A stretch of DNA of 63,170 bases, taken from assembly GCA_934454585.1 (NCBI GenBank), contig CAKSFP010000018.1, positions 1 to 63,170 on the forward strand, read 5' to 3'. Below the pieces are notes generated by a model, which had not been told where the DNA came from, did not search any database, and worked only from the letters and a program-made list of their open reading frames with translations. The stretch's first letter is position 1. The number at the start of each line of letters is the position of its first letter. Origin of the DNA: an uncultured Clostridia bacterium (lineage in GTDB: Bacteria > Bacillota > Clostridia > UMGS1810). Below, one piece after another: positions 16,801-26,131 of the stretch. The translations under genes were made by a program, and so were the position numbers.

Positions 16801-17358
16801 GCAAATCAAGATTTTGAAAATAGCGTAAGAGATGAATTTGCCCGTATGCCTATTGTTGTCAATGAAGTTGAAAATGAGTTGAATAAGTATAGCAAGCTGA
16901 CAATAATTTCTGAAGTTTTAGAGTATATATTTAATGCTATAGATGAAGCGGGATCAAGACAGGCTGATTTTATAAGAGCATTAATGCACTCTGTTATTAT
17001 TAAGGCAAGGAGCAACTATAAGTATGGTTTTAATAAACGGGGTGAAACAGAAGAAATTATCTTGACAGAAAACAACGAAAAATTTGAAAGTATTCCTGTT
17101 TATCGAGCATTTATAAGTTATCAAGGACTTGATGACGAAATAAAGGAGCAGATTGCAGAAAAAACCAAATCTGCCGCAAAAAATGTGACTGATGAAATGT
17201 ATGATAACATTAAAGCGTATCAGGAGTTTTATAAAGAGAACTATAAGGATTACAAGAAAGACGCTGCATCAGGTGACTTTGATAATAGTGAAGAAATCAT
17301 TGCATTTTTGGACGAGCTGTATGACAGCATAGAAAGATTTATTCGTGAGAATAAATAA
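13837..17358 (+). CDS. Large tubulin/FtsZ-like GTPase (Tubulin_2-type), paralogue 1
   Basis: A 1173-residue protein. The tubulin/FtsZ GTP-binding region has T1-loop-like AIGIGGTGLSAVRMF (about residues 32-46) and the signature GGGTGSG at residues 189-195 (GIGGGTGSGCFIDVCY). AGAGGIRQIGKYLL lies between them. The remaining 900 residues are helical and charged, far longer than FtsZ (about 380) and unlike TubZ. It resembles the large bacterial Tubulin-like (Tubulin_2) proteins that occur beside VWA and GTPase genes. Start after AGGAGG. A 386-bp stretch (14992-15377) is nearly identical to the second tubulin gene. A filament or scaffold role is inferred from the family. Confidence 0.87.
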   Translation: MPEEKNMFDSLRLSAGGGLNSAMEKVAQADNAATIAIGIGGTGLSAVRMFKKTVYERVKQDNFDKRDTENPIYKRIRFLEIDSDKTDIESGLLQLDFSDEFFYIGVSDIIAELTDKTSLKNKKYLNWFNQDVKMTDATAGAGGIRQIGKYLLSKRANELYNKFKDMITTAVTGLNANFELNIYIMAGIGGGTGSGCFIDVCYIMQQALSDLGYQGSANILGFFFLPDVNLSNPHFPKGGPNEVLLKKNGYAAIKELDYLMNIELNGDEYIQNYTGSFEVHQNTPPVKMCHLLSTTAIDGHILNDGYNYIMNVVAEYALNFVVKAEEADQQGANSGISLKGIQANITALLQATHKTHGAGYIYNILGTSCAIVPYKKIGTYLAIRFFDSIKYIQKIRPNKSDVEKFCQNIGFNFNNLDVKVKANTRGLVLDANRFDTKVLKGAAVGTISGPLAEYCEKWKDDYEGKVAANIATLGRALDDYEVNNNPESIIGKIFRELISIVNNSDLGPYFAAYMINDAQNHTLSSVIAGIRTEVENKRNHAQGQSVYRDKCENDAQAEFRSATFDPFDKKKKNYVLMVELRYKNTVEINTYNAFLDLIDKIKKHVEKIEVEYFKKLTGIIDKLVRTFEDNEEFFNTHGMGNEMYTWSIIDINSIKSELDEVIMRSLKKSDDDILTAPLFVEKFNNHMLAHRDKWFDESETKIAELISAFIRDEFKDEMSKSMKQYLQEKYNKSGNDLIDCIASNVIKDGLVANGTPVFHCDSTVFNLADSHTHAEYVVLSIPNNEEDFAAAAVKYREDTGKPMGIAKNVLTDRIFMLEFFSGIPMYAYKDLPDYEKVYYNNPAPGMHMYESEDKNWRDLPSPIPATYESSFYRRVEQDKVDKTLNMFNEAVSKGFIKENATAKTAEIYITDNLNLDSVFEETLPDDLITVLNDISNLSDQKQRIAKVEECVKLHTWTATKEVTNKAKIKIKDYLNEYGTNLTLHKTILANQDFENSVRDEFARMPIVVNEVENELNKYSKLTIISEVLEYIFNAIDEAGSRQADFIRALMHSVIIKARSNYKYGFNKRGETEEIILTENNEKFESIPVYRAFISYQGLDDEIKEQIAEKTKSAAKNVTDEMYDNIKAYQEFYKENYKDYKKDAASGDFDNSEEIIAFLDELYDSIERFIRENK
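14992..15377 (+). repeat. Gene-conversion tract, copy 1
   Basis: By hand alignment, 386 bp matches 28290-28675 with five substitutions and no gap, while flanking codons of the two tubulin genes diverge abruptly on both sides. Confidence 0.85.
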
Positions 17359-17370
17359 TAATCACAAATG

Positions 17371-17399
17371 TAAGGGGGCAGAATGTCTCTGTCCCCTTA
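17371..17399 (+). repeat. Intergenic hairpin between tubulin 1 and the next gene
   Basis: TAAGGGGGCA (17371-17380) and TGTCCCCTTA (17390-17399) pair with one mismatch. There is no T run, so it is more likely an mRNA stability or processing element than a terminator. It sits in one of the few gaps of the NTPase run. Confidence 0.55.
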
Positions 17400-17428
17400 T
17401 AAATTCTTAGCAAGGAGTAAAAAGAGAG

Positions 17429-19345
17429 ATGCCTATAAATAAAGAGCGTTTAGAAGAATTAATTGATACCTGTGCAAGTAAAATCGAACACAAAGATTTG
17501 ACCGTTGCTGATATAAATAAATCCGATTCGCCGATTATTATGTTTTATATGGGGAAAGATGTTTCGGAACAAAGCCACATTATTCGTGAAATTATCGACG
17601 GAAATTGGAGGAAAAACTCTCGTTATATTTGCCATATTGGGGTAAGCCTTGCTGAAAAAAAGTTGATCTTGAATGATTTGGTTGATAACACCCTTTTGCC
17701 GGCAGACGGTCAGAGTAATGTGCTGGATCTATTGGTGCGCAAGGTTCTTGCAGCACCAATTGGGACATTTGATGACAGTAAAACCGTGAAAGTAAAGTTC
17801 ATATTATTGAGTTCAGATTCAGACAATGACAGGTATATTGAGTTTGCTAAAAAAATCGAGAGTGAATTATCAAGTAACCTATTCAAAGATCTATACATAC
17901 TCTTGCATGAAGGCGGAGGAGTTAATGATAGCGAAAAAACGAAAAACTTTATAAAGTTGCTTTATGGTAATGAAAGAGAGAATGCATTAAAAGAATTTAA
18001 GCAAATTTATGTAATAAGTGATCGTATGAAAAACGGTCAGTTTCTACAGAAACATGAAAAAAAGAACAGCTTTCGTTTAATTGCCGATGCTGTTCTCATT
18101 ACAGACAGCAGTGAAGATGGTCATCGGAAACGAGAACTGTTTTATGGCACAGCAAATTCAAACTATCGAACATTATCTCACAGAATGGTTCAAAAGCCTG
18201 TATATGAGATAACTTGCGTTGTTTTGAAAACTATTTTGAAAATTATTTTGGAAACAAAGGCAATTAACCGAGAAAAAATTAATAGCATGTTTGAAAGTGA
18301 GCAGTTTGAAGAAAAATATTTTGAATCAAATTTTTCAAAGCTCTTCCCTAATGTGGAAGCATTCAAGTATTTACCGTATACTGAATCTGGGCGAACTAAT
18401 ATGCAAACTCGGTTTAAAACGGATAAAAAGAATGGGCTAATCCATATAGATACGACTTTGCTTGACGACGAAACGAACGGGTGCTTTAACGAATACTATA
18501 AGGTAAACTATATAGAGCATATACGGAGTAATTTTAACAAAGAAGATTTTCGGAATAAACTAACCGATTATTATATAAAGAAATATACATATAAAGATAT
18601 TGAAGAATTTTTCAAATACGAAGAAGTTGTGGATATTGCTTGTAAGGAGCAAGAGATTCATATAGATGCTGAACGGACGAGCAATCTGTATGCGGCTCTT
18701 CAAAAGCATTGTGAACTGAGTGCCAGGAACTTTTATTTTGCTGAAATGAGAGATACTTACTTAATGGCTATGAAAAGCCTATATAGCGCATCAGTAAACT
18801 ATGAAAAACTTATTTTTGATGTTTTGAATGAGATTTCTTGTATGTATTACTTACAGGATGGCGGAATAACCAAAAGTATAGAAAATTACTATTCTGAATA
18901 TGTCCGAGAGTTTTTAACTAAGAATTCAGATATAGTTGATGAGATTTTTACAATAAGAATACAAGATGATATTGAGTTAACGGAGGCTCTGAAAAAAGTC
19001 TTTGGAAAAATTTTAATGAATGATTTTTCAAACAAGCTGACAGGAGGCTTTAAGGACGAATTAAACCAAAGATTGGGCAACGAGGCGACTCCGAGTGCAA
19101 GAGATGCGTTGATAAGAGATGAGTTACAACCTAACATAGATGATTATACAAGAATGCATGTTGCGATTGATAATATATCGGAAATGTATGATGCGTATAT
19201 GTATAGCAAAAAATCTGATTTTATGTATAACATTGGAGATGCTGAGATATTTTGCACAAATGATGAGAATATCTTTGAACATCTTAAATTTTATAAATTT
19301 GAAAGTATAAGAGATATTTATGGTGCAAAGACGGAGGAATTATAA
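17429..19345 (+). CDS. Uncharacterised protein encoded next to tubulin-like GTPase
   Basis: A 638-residue, probably cytoplasmic protein. The N-terminal 250 residues alternate strands and helices in a Rossmann-like manner (SPIIMFYMGKD, SRYICHIGVSLAEKKL, KVKFILLSSDSDN, DLYILLHEGGG, FKQIYVISDRM). No Walker A is present. The rest is helical. The start follows AAGGAG. The stop overlaps the ATG of the next gene by one base. Position and coupling suggest a stable partner of the tubulin-like and GTPase proteins. I do not recognise a named family. Confidence 0.75.
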   Translation: MPINKERLEELIDTCASKIEHKDLTVADINKSDSPIIMFYMGKDVSEQSHIIREIIDGNWRKNSRYICHIGVSLAEKKLILNDLVDNTLLPADGQSNVLDLLVRKVLAAPIGTFDDSKTVKVKFILLSSDSDNDRYIEFAKKIESELSSNLFKDLYILLHEGGGVNDSEKTKNFIKLLYGNERENALKEFKQIYVISDRMKNGQFLQKHEKKNSFRLIADAVLITDSSEDGHRKRELFYGTANSNYRTLSHRMVQKPVYEITCVVLKTILKIILETKAINREKINSMFESEQFEEKYFESNFSKLFPNVEAFKYLPYTESGRTNMQTRFKTDKKNGLIHIDTTLLDDETNGCFNEYYKVNYIEHIRSNFNKEDFRNKLTDYYIKKYTYKDIEEFFKYEEVVDIACKEQEIHIDAERTSNLYAALQKHCELSARNFYFAEMRDTYLMAMKSLYSASVNYEKLIFDVLNEISCMYYLQDGGITKSIENYYSEYVREFLTKNSDIVDEIFTIRIQDDIELTEALKKVFGKILMNDFSNKLTGGFKDELNQRLGNEATPSARDALIRDELQPNIDDYTRMHVAIDNISEMYDAYMYSKKSDFMYNIGDAEIFCTNDENIFEHLKFYKFESIRDIYGAKTEEL

Positions 19346-20004
19346 TGCTGTTTGAATTTGCTGATGCGGATATAAATCACGAAATAACAAATGCAAAAGT
19401 CACGCTGATCAATGGTTTATATAAAATCAAGTTTTCATATAAACAGGCCGAAGGCTTTTTGATTACTGCGGCAAAATACAACTATAATGATTCGGATATA
19501 TATGAACATATATCTGAGCGTTTTTCGAGTGTAGAAAACGAAAAAAAGTTTGATGAAAAAACCGAATTCGGATTTTCAAAATTGATATTGCGGGCAAATG
19601 TAGGTGGTGGCGTTGAACTTGGCAGAAAATCTGATTTTGGTTTTCCGCTGAATGTGTATGTTTTTGCTTATGAAAAGAACGGAGATAAGATCACTGTTTA
19701 TAAGCAGCATAATGAAAATAATAAAGACATTCTTCCCTATACGATAAGGTACAAAAGCAATTTCAAAAGCGGATTTTTAGGTTTGAAAAAAGCAAAAGAA
19801 CAATTATCAATTCCGTATTTTGAGTCTTTTGAAAATGACCTTCTTTACTATAGCATTTCGGGATGTACAGCAAAATTCCCGATATGTGAAACAATGTTAG
19901 ATCATATGTTTGAGGTGGATATCGAAAAGGAAGGTTTATTGAGTTTGAAAGTGACTGAAAAATACAAAAGTATGTTCAAATGCGTAAGAGAAGGGAATGT
20001 ATAA
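19345..20004 (+). CDS. Uncharacterised protein (219 aa), coupled to GTPase gene
   Basis: A 219-residue, mostly beta protein without signal peptide or membrane segment. The ATG overlaps the preceding TAA by one base, and the protein ends 2 nt before the GTPase start, so it is made between the two. Visible features are a repeated FKSGFLGLKK-type basic turn and a C-terminal SISGCTAKFPICETMLDHMFEV block. Function unknown; an adaptor for the neighbouring GTPase is possible. Confidence 0.7.
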   Translation: MLFEFADADINHEITNAKVTLINGLYKIKFSYKQAEGFLITAAKYNYNDSDIYEHISERFSSVENEKKFDEKTEFGFSKLILRANVGGGVELGRKSDFGFPLNVYVFAYEKNGDKITVYKQHNENNKDILPYTIRYKSNFKSGFLGLKKAKEQLSIPYFESFENDLLYYSISGCTAKFPICETMLDHMFEVDIEKEGLLSLKVTEKYKSMFKCVREGNV

Positions 20005-20006
20005 AA

Positions 20007-21458
20007 ATGATGGAGATAAATAAAAACACAGGATTTAATTCATTTGATGAGATAGATATTCAATGTCCGTATTGCTTTAAGAAATTTAAGCATTACAATG
20101 TTGGATTCAGAGCTACACCGATTGCCGAAGAAACAAAGAGAAAATGGCAAAACTTATACAAAGAAAAAATAAGCAGTGACGATGCCGAAGGCCAAAAGTT
20201 TTATCAAAAAAAATTGGAGTTGGCAGAAAAATTCGGAGAAAGAAAAGATGAAGTATTTTTGGATTATTGGCGTAATCGTGGCTGGGAAGCTTCTCTTGAC
20301 CAATTATATGAAGTTGGAGACGGTTATACGGAATTTGGCGGTTCAGACAGTGCGAGAAAGGTATCTTCTATTCAAGATCCGGTAATAGGAATTTCGGGTG
20401 ATGATTTAATAGGTGATAAAATCGTTGACGAATTTGGATTTGTCACAGAAGCGATTGATATACGCGGAGAAGATGAAGGCAAAACAAGTAAAAGAGTTTG
20501 CCCGTACTGCCATAATATACTTCCCAATAATTATGGTCGCAATCCTATAAAATTTATAGCGGTTGTCGGTGTTTCCGGTGTGGGCAAAACAGTAATGCTT
20601 TCAAAGCTTTTAGAACTTTCCGAAGAGCTGCTTAGAAATGTGGAGTATTCGGTAACTTATGTAAATAACTACACGGCAGACAGTTATGTGAAGAAATACA
20701 AAATTGAACAGGATAGAGAAATGCCGATGGGAACCAATAAGACACAATTTAAGCCCCCCATTTTTCTGGATGTTGAAAAAAACAATAAGCTTACAACATT
20801 TGTATTATACGACATTGCCGGAGAAAACTGCGTAGATGCCGAAAAAATTGATATTATCGGTCCGTTTATACGAAATGCAGATGGCATAATAATGCTGTTG
20901 GATCCGGAGCAGATATCAAGCTTTGATTTATCGGAAAGGACAAATAACGGAAATATTACAGCGTTAAAACCTAATGCTGTAATCAACGCAATGAAATCCG
21001 CCTTTTTACATAATACAAATCAAAAAAGCCAAATCCCGATTGCTGTGACATTTTCAAAAAGTGATTTGTTCAGAATTGCAAAAGTTGCCGGTGAGAATGT
21101 GGTGAGAGACAACAGTAATATATTTAAAACATTGTCTTATAAGAACAATGCGTTTATGATTGATGAGTTCTGTAATGTTGATGGTGAAGTCAGACAGATC
21201 GTACATAAGTATTGCAAAGAACTAATAATTTCTTTGCAAAACACATTTGAAACTTATGGTTTCTTTGCAATTTCAACATTAGGTCACGATACTGAAAAAG
21301 AAGGCGACAATAAATACTATCTGAGAATGAATATTGAACAAATGCGTTTAGAGGAACCGTTGATGTGGTTGATGTATCGTTGGAATATGATTAACTCGTA
21401 CACGGAAAGAGAAAAGAAACCCGCATTCTTTAAATTGTTTGGAGGGAGAAAATCGTGA
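20007..21458 (+). CDS. Zinc-ribbon P-loop GTPase (TRAFAC-like, possible double-GTPase system type)
   Basis: A 483-residue protein. CxxC pairs at the N terminus (CPYCFKKF) and before the P-loop (CPYCHN) form a split zinc ribbon interrupted by about 140 residues. G1 is GVSGVGKTVM (about residue 190), G3 DIAG in LYDIAGENC, and G4 is SKSD in AVTFSKSDLF rather than NKxD. This layout resembles the GTPases described beside GAP1 proteins in bacterial NTP-dependent conflict systems (the DO-GTPase families). The start at 20007 or 20010 follows AGAAGGGAATG; the stop overlaps the next GTG by four bases. It is likely the regulatory switch of the complex. Confidence 0.83.
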   Translation: MMEINKNTGFNSFDEIDIQCPYCFKKFKHYNVGFRATPIAEETKRKWQNLYKEKISSDDAEGQKFYQKKLELAEKFGERKDEVFLDYWRNRGWEASLDQLYEVGDGYTEFGGSDSARKVSSIQDPVIGISGDDLIGDKIVDEFGFVTEAIDIRGEDEGKTSKRVCPYCHNILPNNYGRNPIKFIAVVGVSGVGKTVMLSKLLELSEELLRNVEYSVTYVNNYTADSYVKKYKIEQDREMPMGTNKTQFKPPIFLDVEKNNKLTTFVLYDIAGENCVDAEKIDIIGPFIRNADGIIMLLDPEQISSFDLSERTNNGNITALKPNAVINAMKSAFLHNTNQKSQIPIAVTFSKSDLFRIAKVAGENVVRDNSNIFKTLSYKNNAFMIDEFCNVDGEVRQIVHKYCKELIISLQNTFETYGFFAISTLGHDTEKEGDNKYYLRMNIEQMRLEEPLMWLMYRWNMINSYTEREKKPAFFKLFGGRKS

Positions 21459-24196
21459 AAATAGATCAGATTTATTACACTCGTTTGGACGAAGGCTGGG
21501 GAATTGCAAAGGCCACCGAAGGCATTACAGAAAAATTCAAAAATGCTTTTCAAAGTGTAAATGCACAAAATCCTGCGGACAAAACGATATTGAGTTTTGA
21601 TACTTTCGACGGAGGATATGCATTAAGCAAATCAGTTCCTGCTGGAATGGACTCTTTTGGAAGAGCAAAATTTTTTGTGCATGGGTATTTGCTTTCGGAA
21701 CTTGATAGCGACGAAATATTTAATAATTATAGCGGTCTTTTGAATATTAAAGAATTTGCCGAGAGTGCCGAACAGGAAATAATACCCTTGCATTCGTTGC
21801 CTGCAGACCATATTCAAAGTATGCAATTGGGTAGTGATAAACTGCGAAATCTCTTAAATTGTACATATGAAGGCGTTTTGCAGCGCAAAAAATTAGAAAT
21901 TAAAATTTCTGAGAACAATAAAGAAGAATTTTTAAGGGCAATTATGAATGTTATATATGAATATTTGCCGCTTTATTTAAGAAAGTTTGTTAGCTATAGT
22001 AGCAGCATTGGCGGTGTAAGCAGAACAATTACATTAACCGGAGAATTTTCGGGTAATGCTGATATTATGTATGACTATGAAGCCAATATAACAACTGGGA
22101 ATTTGTCGAAAGCATATGTTGACATAGTAGAAACAGTGATTGAGAACAGAGCAGAAACATTATCAAAAATTGAAAAATACATTAGCAATGCATTTTCAAC
22201 AGAATTTCTTGATGAAAGCACATACAGAAAAGCATTTGATTATGTAATGTTTGGAACTAACAAAGTATCTGATGACGGAGATACTGTTTCAAAACTCATG
22301 GATATGTTGCTTGAAAAGAAATATAACGATGCTTCCTCTGCAGCCTATATGTCTGCACTTATTGATACTTGTGTAAAAAATAATGCGGATATTTCAAATT
22401 CAATGCACGGTATGATTATGGATGCATACTTCAGTACTCACCAAACTGAGTTGAAAGAAAGTATTGAAAAATATATTGTATACTCATATGAAAAGAAATG
22501 TTCTGGTGCGGATTTTGAAAAATTAAACGAGTTACAAAATGAGAATCCCGGTTTGCACAGAATGATATACAATAAAGGAATAACCGAAGGCGCAAGCGAT
22601 TTAATAAAGCATATTTCTTCGGATGTTGTTAATAATTCTGCCGCAAGTGATTATATTGTTGAAAAATGTGAGTCCGTTTGTAGAGAAATCATTGCTGACA
22701 ACATTGCGGATTTAATTGTGCAAAGTAAAAATAAAAATCTTGTTGATAAAATTGTTGAACGCTCAATGCACAAATATGTAATGGAAAGCGTTATTATGCG
22801 AAACCCTGATAAATCAATTGTCTGGGAGTATATACATTGCATTTTTAACAATAAGTTGTACTTTGAAACATTTAAGAGCTTAAAAGCTGATGTATCAAGA
22901 GGGGTATTGCTATTTTTAGTTAATGAAATTGATGAAAACAAAGTAGATGTTTTATATGCAGTACGCCAAACAGCAAGAGACGTGTATGAGTATATTGAAC
23001 AGAAACTTGCAGAAAGATCGAAATATAAGATTATCGAGGACTTTTATACACAGTATTTGCTGAGAGAATGTATATCGACGAATGATGTTCAAATGTTATG
23101 TGAAAAAATTGCAAGACTTATTCCTTCTGCAAGCAGATTTGCAAAAATTGCGCTTGAAAAATATTTTTCACTGTCGCAAAGAAAATGCATCGACAGAAAC
23201 GCAACATTAAACGAGATCAATGGACTCGATAATATTGGAAAGAAGATGGGACTGAGCGTAAATGATTATACTTCTCAATTGAAAAATGAATTTTGGAAAA
23301 ACTTCAAATTCACTGAATGGGAGACTGACGAGGACTATTCAGAACTTTATGTAGGCAACAATAAAAAAAGCTCTGTAATTGAGGTTATGAGCAGATTGGC
23401 GGCAAGTCTCGACTCTTCCGCTAATAATATTGACAGAGAGATGAAAGATACGGCTGTTTTTATATTAATGGACGATGCATCTCCCCTGGATGAGACGACG
23501 CGCGATTTATATATAAATGCCTTGAAGAAAAAAATCAATCATACTGATTCGTATTCATCTTATGGCAGAAAAAAAAGAAACTCATACAGAGCAAAATCAT
23601 ATTATGGCAATGCCGATGAAACTGATGTGGAAGTCGTGCTTTTGCTAAATTATTCAAACAAAAAAAGGTCTTTGGATGAAAACATAAGACTTGAAAATCT
23701 ATCTGCATTAAAAGACTATATTAAAAGATGTATAGGCAGCCGTGCAAAAAATGTAATAGACTACCCGGATCTTCTTCTGAGCTTGTACGAAATTGTATTC
23801 GACAGAAAATCCGAGTCTAAACAAAGACGCAGCGAATATGGAGATGTTTTGAGGGCGTTGGACACATATGTTGATCGTATGACAGGCAAAGAAAAACGCT
23901 ATGTTCTTAAAGAGATAAAGAAAATAACGGAATATCCCGATTATTCGTGGATATCATTCGGTGCGGTATTGCTTGTATTTACATTTGCGTTTATATGTGT
24001 AGATGCATTTGCGCTGAATGGATTTATAAGTATGATAATAAAAATATTACTTGTAATAGCCGGAATTTTTGCGGCAATTTCAGATGCAGTATGTGATGTG
24101 AAAGATCACGGTAACGCTGTTGTGTTTGTTAGTCAAATCTTATCCGGTATAGCAATGTTCGTAACTTTCCTTTTTACAGTTACAACACTTGTTTGA
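21455..24196 (+). CDS. GTPase-associated protein (GAP1-like) with C-terminal membrane segments
   Basis: A 913-residue protein. The N terminus (YYTRLDEGWGIAKATEGI) and the following pattern resemble the N-terminal domain of GTPase-associated protein 1, which is found beside the GTPase class encoded just upstream. A long helical middle follows with many short Leu/Ile repeats, then a Lys/Arg-rich linker (SSYGRKKRNSYRAKSYYG). Three membrane helices close it (WISFGAVLLVFTFAFICVD, IIKILLVIAGIFAAIS, FVSQILSGIAMFVTFLF). GTG start after GGAGGG; it overlaps the GTPase stop by four bases. It would tether the GTPase to the membrane. The GAP1 assignment is by resemblance only. Confidence 0.68.
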   Translation: MKIDQIYYTRLDEGWGIAKATEGITEKFKNAFQSVNAQNPADKTILSFDTFDGGYALSKSVPAGMDSFGRAKFFVHGYLLSELDSDEIFNNYSGLLNIKEFAESAEQEIIPLHSLPADHIQSMQLGSDKLRNLLNCTYEGVLQRKKLEIKISENNKEEFLRAIMNVIYEYLPLYLRKFVSYSSSIGGVSRTITLTGEFSGNADIMYDYEANITTGNLSKAYVDIVETVIENRAETLSKIEKYISNAFSTEFLDESTYRKAFDYVMFGTNKVSDDGDTVSKLMDMLLEKKYNDASSAAYMSALIDTCVKNNADISNSMHGMIMDAYFSTHQTELKESIEKYIVYSYEKKCSGADFEKLNELQNENPGLHRMIYNKGITEGASDLIKHISSDVVNNSAASDYIVEKCESVCREIIADNIADLIVQSKNKNLVDKIVERSMHKYVMESVIMRNPDKSIVWEYIHCIFNNKLYFETFKSLKADVSRGVLLFLVNEIDENKVDVLYAVRQTARDVYEYIEQKLAERSKYKIIEDFYTQYLLRECISTNDVQMLCEKIARLIPSASRFAKIALEKYFSLSQRKCIDRNATLNEINGLDNIGKKMGLSVNDYTSQLKNEFWKNFKFTEWETDEDYSELYVGNNKKSSVIEVMSRLAASLDSSANNIDREMKDTAVFILMDDASPLDETTRDLYINALKKKINHTDSYSSYGRKKRNSYRAKSYYGNADETDVEVVLLLNYSNKKRSLDENIRLENLSALKDYIKRCIGSRAKNVIDYPDLLLSLYEIVFDRKSESKQRRSEYGDVLRALDTYVDRMTGKEKRYVLKEIKKITEYPDYSWISFGAVLLVFTFAFICVDAFALNGFISMIIKILLVIAGIFAAISDAVCDVKDHGNAVVFVSQILSGIAMFVTFLFTVTTLV

Positions 24197-24215
24197 TATT
24201 TAAGGAGGCAAATTC

Positions 24216-26114
24216 GTGAATGCTGAAACCGCAGAAAAGAATATTGTGGAAAATAACAGTGGCACAGTTAATAAAGAAATATACATAAATGATATTCATA
24301 ATAATATAAATGATAAAATATTAAGTAAGATTTATGTAGATGACTTATACTTGATTCGTCATAGTATTAAGTGGGTGCAGACCAATATTGCTAAATATAG
24401 ATTTAATGGAAAAAAATCTATTGCTATGCGTAATAATATAATTGGATTAAATGCAGAAAACCTGTCTTTTGTTGATGCAAAAGAGTCGTTAAGCGAATTT
24501 CTTCAGTTAATGATTAACAATCCTTTTATATATGAAAATGGCTTTGTAAAGGAGTCAAAAGACTGCATTACTTCTAATGAGCTTCAATGTTATTTTACCA
24601 TTATAAAAAAAGGAATTATTATGCCATTTGGATGTTTGAAGGATTTCATACATAATCAGGTGGACAAAGAACTTGAAGTGTTTCTGGACAGATGTTCTGC
24701 GGAAATGAGAGCTATACTAAAAAAGATAGAAAATAACAAGCTTTTGTTTGATAGTAGAATGTCAGAGATTGATGTAACGCAAAGTGCAAGTATGTTTAAG
24801 GCAATTGCTTCGGCAGTTACTTTTGTATTGATGGCATTGTACTCACTTGACTGCATTGAAAGAATAGACTGGAAAAACATAAGTGATCTGTATTTGGGTT
24901 CTGCGAATTTGTTTCAGTTTATAGGCTTTGCTGCTGAAAAAGGATTTGTAATCGGACATAACTGCTCTTTGCTGCATATACTACTCGCCATTGCTATAGT
25001 GTGGATAGTGTATTTAGCAACAACGAACTTTAAGTTTGTAAATGAGTATAAAAGTGCAAGGACATATAGTAAGATGAAAAATGTTTTTGCAGCATCAAAA
25101 GCATTTCCTAAACTTAATGAGGCGCTTGGAAACTTTTCAAGTTCGGAAGTGGATTTTTTTGCAGCCAATAAAGGGAGTTATATACAGACTATTGTGCGCC
25201 CTAATTACCGGTTAGGAAAAAACAGTAATACTCAGAAAAGTTTAATAGAAGATTACGGACTATATTACGAGAGAACTATGCGTACCAATTTGCCAAAACA
25301 CATATGGGTAACTATTATTTTGATATTAGCGCTTGCAACATCATCATTAAATATGTTGGCAAAAAAAGATGAGTTTAAGGTGTGGTACAGAGACAGCATT
25401 GCGACTATGCAATACAATTCGCAGACATCATCATTGGAAGGGCAAAAAGAATATGTGGTAGCGGCTGAGTGTGATGTTTATACCAAAGATAGTGATAACA
25501 AATTGGTTCTGTATCACCTTCCGGCAAATAAAAATTGTACTTTGTTACATGATGTAGAGGAAGAAAGCGAATTTGCTAATATTAGATTTTTCACTGAGTA
25601 TGGTTTCCTGGAGGGATGGGTGACAAAAGAGAGCTTGGCTGAATATATTCCCGTATACGATCAAAATGTTGCGAGAATTTATCCTGCCGGATGTTCTGCA
25701 AGCTCAGAACTTGTTGGCAAAAAGAGTTATAGCCCGTACAATGTTTTGGATGGTGACATTACAACTTCATGGCAAGAAGGTGCGGACGGAAGCGGATCAG
25801 GCGAATGGATAAGGCTTAATATGAATGAAGTTCATCAAATTCATTCTATAGGGATTATTAACGGCAATGCTGCAAGCAATGAATTATATTTAGCTAATGC
25901 ACGCCCGATTGGTATCACACTTCAGTTTTTAGTGCAAGACAATGTTATAGATAGTTGCACTTATTCTTTAGAAGATAATCGTCCGTGGATGCAGTATATT
26001 ACTTTAAATAAAGATGTTCAAGCTGACAGTATCGTAATTCGCATTGATTCTGCAAATGGCGGAAACGAGTATGACGATGCCTGCATTACAGAATTGGTGT
26101 TGTTTGGTCAATAA
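24216..26114 (+). CDS. Membrane protein with SH3-like and discoidin-like extracellular domains
   Basis: A 632-residue protein. About 190 cytoplasmic residues precede two membrane helices (AIASAVTFVLMALYSLDC, LLHILLAIAIVWIVYLA). A third (IWVTIILILALATSSLNML) comes near residue 375. The outside part has an SH3-like stretch (CDVYTKDSDNKLVLYHLP to EGWVTKESL). It ends in a discoidin-type domain with SPYNVLDGDITTSWQEG and GEWIRLNMNEVHQIHSIGI, the form seen in NADase-type glycan-binding domains. GTG start after AAGGAGGC. It could recognise cell wall or surface glycans and report inward. Confidence 0.75.
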   Translation: MNAETAEKNIVENNSGTVNKEIYINDIHNNINDKILSKIYVDDLYLIRHSIKWVQTNIAKYRFNGKKSIAMRNNIIGLNAENLSFVDAKESLSEFLQLMINNPFIYENGFVKESKDCITSNELQCYFTIIKKGIIMPFGCLKDFIHNQVDKELEVFLDRCSAEMRAILKKIENNKLLFDSRMSEIDVTQSASMFKAIASAVTFVLMALYSLDCIERIDWKNISDLYLGSANLFQFIGFAAEKGFVIGHNCSLLHILLAIAIVWIVYLATTNFKFVNEYKSARTYSKMKNVFAASKAFPKLNEALGNFSSSEVDFFAANKGSYIQTIVRPNYRLGKNSNTQKSLIEDYGLYYERTMRTNLPKHIWVTIILILALATSSLNMLAKKDEFKVWYRDSIATMQYNSQTSSLEGQKEYVVAAECDVYTKDSDNKLVLYHLPANKNCTLLHDVEEESEFANIRFFTEYGFLEGWVTKESLAEYIPVYDQNVARIYPAGCSASSELVGKKSYSPYNVLDGDITTSWQEGADGSGSGEWIRLNMNEVHQIHSIGIINGNAASNELYLANARPIGITLQFLVQDNVIDSCTYSLEDNRPWMQYITLNKDVQADSIVIRIDSANGGNEYDDACITELVLFGQ

Positions 26115-26131
26115 AAATACTTGGGGGAAAA

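Noticed and set aside
13837..17358. Phage or plasmid TubZ/PhuZ segregation tubulin
   Set aside because: Those are about 300-480 residues and sit beside small DNA-binding adaptors and centromere repeats; this protein is 1173 residues and no iterons are present.
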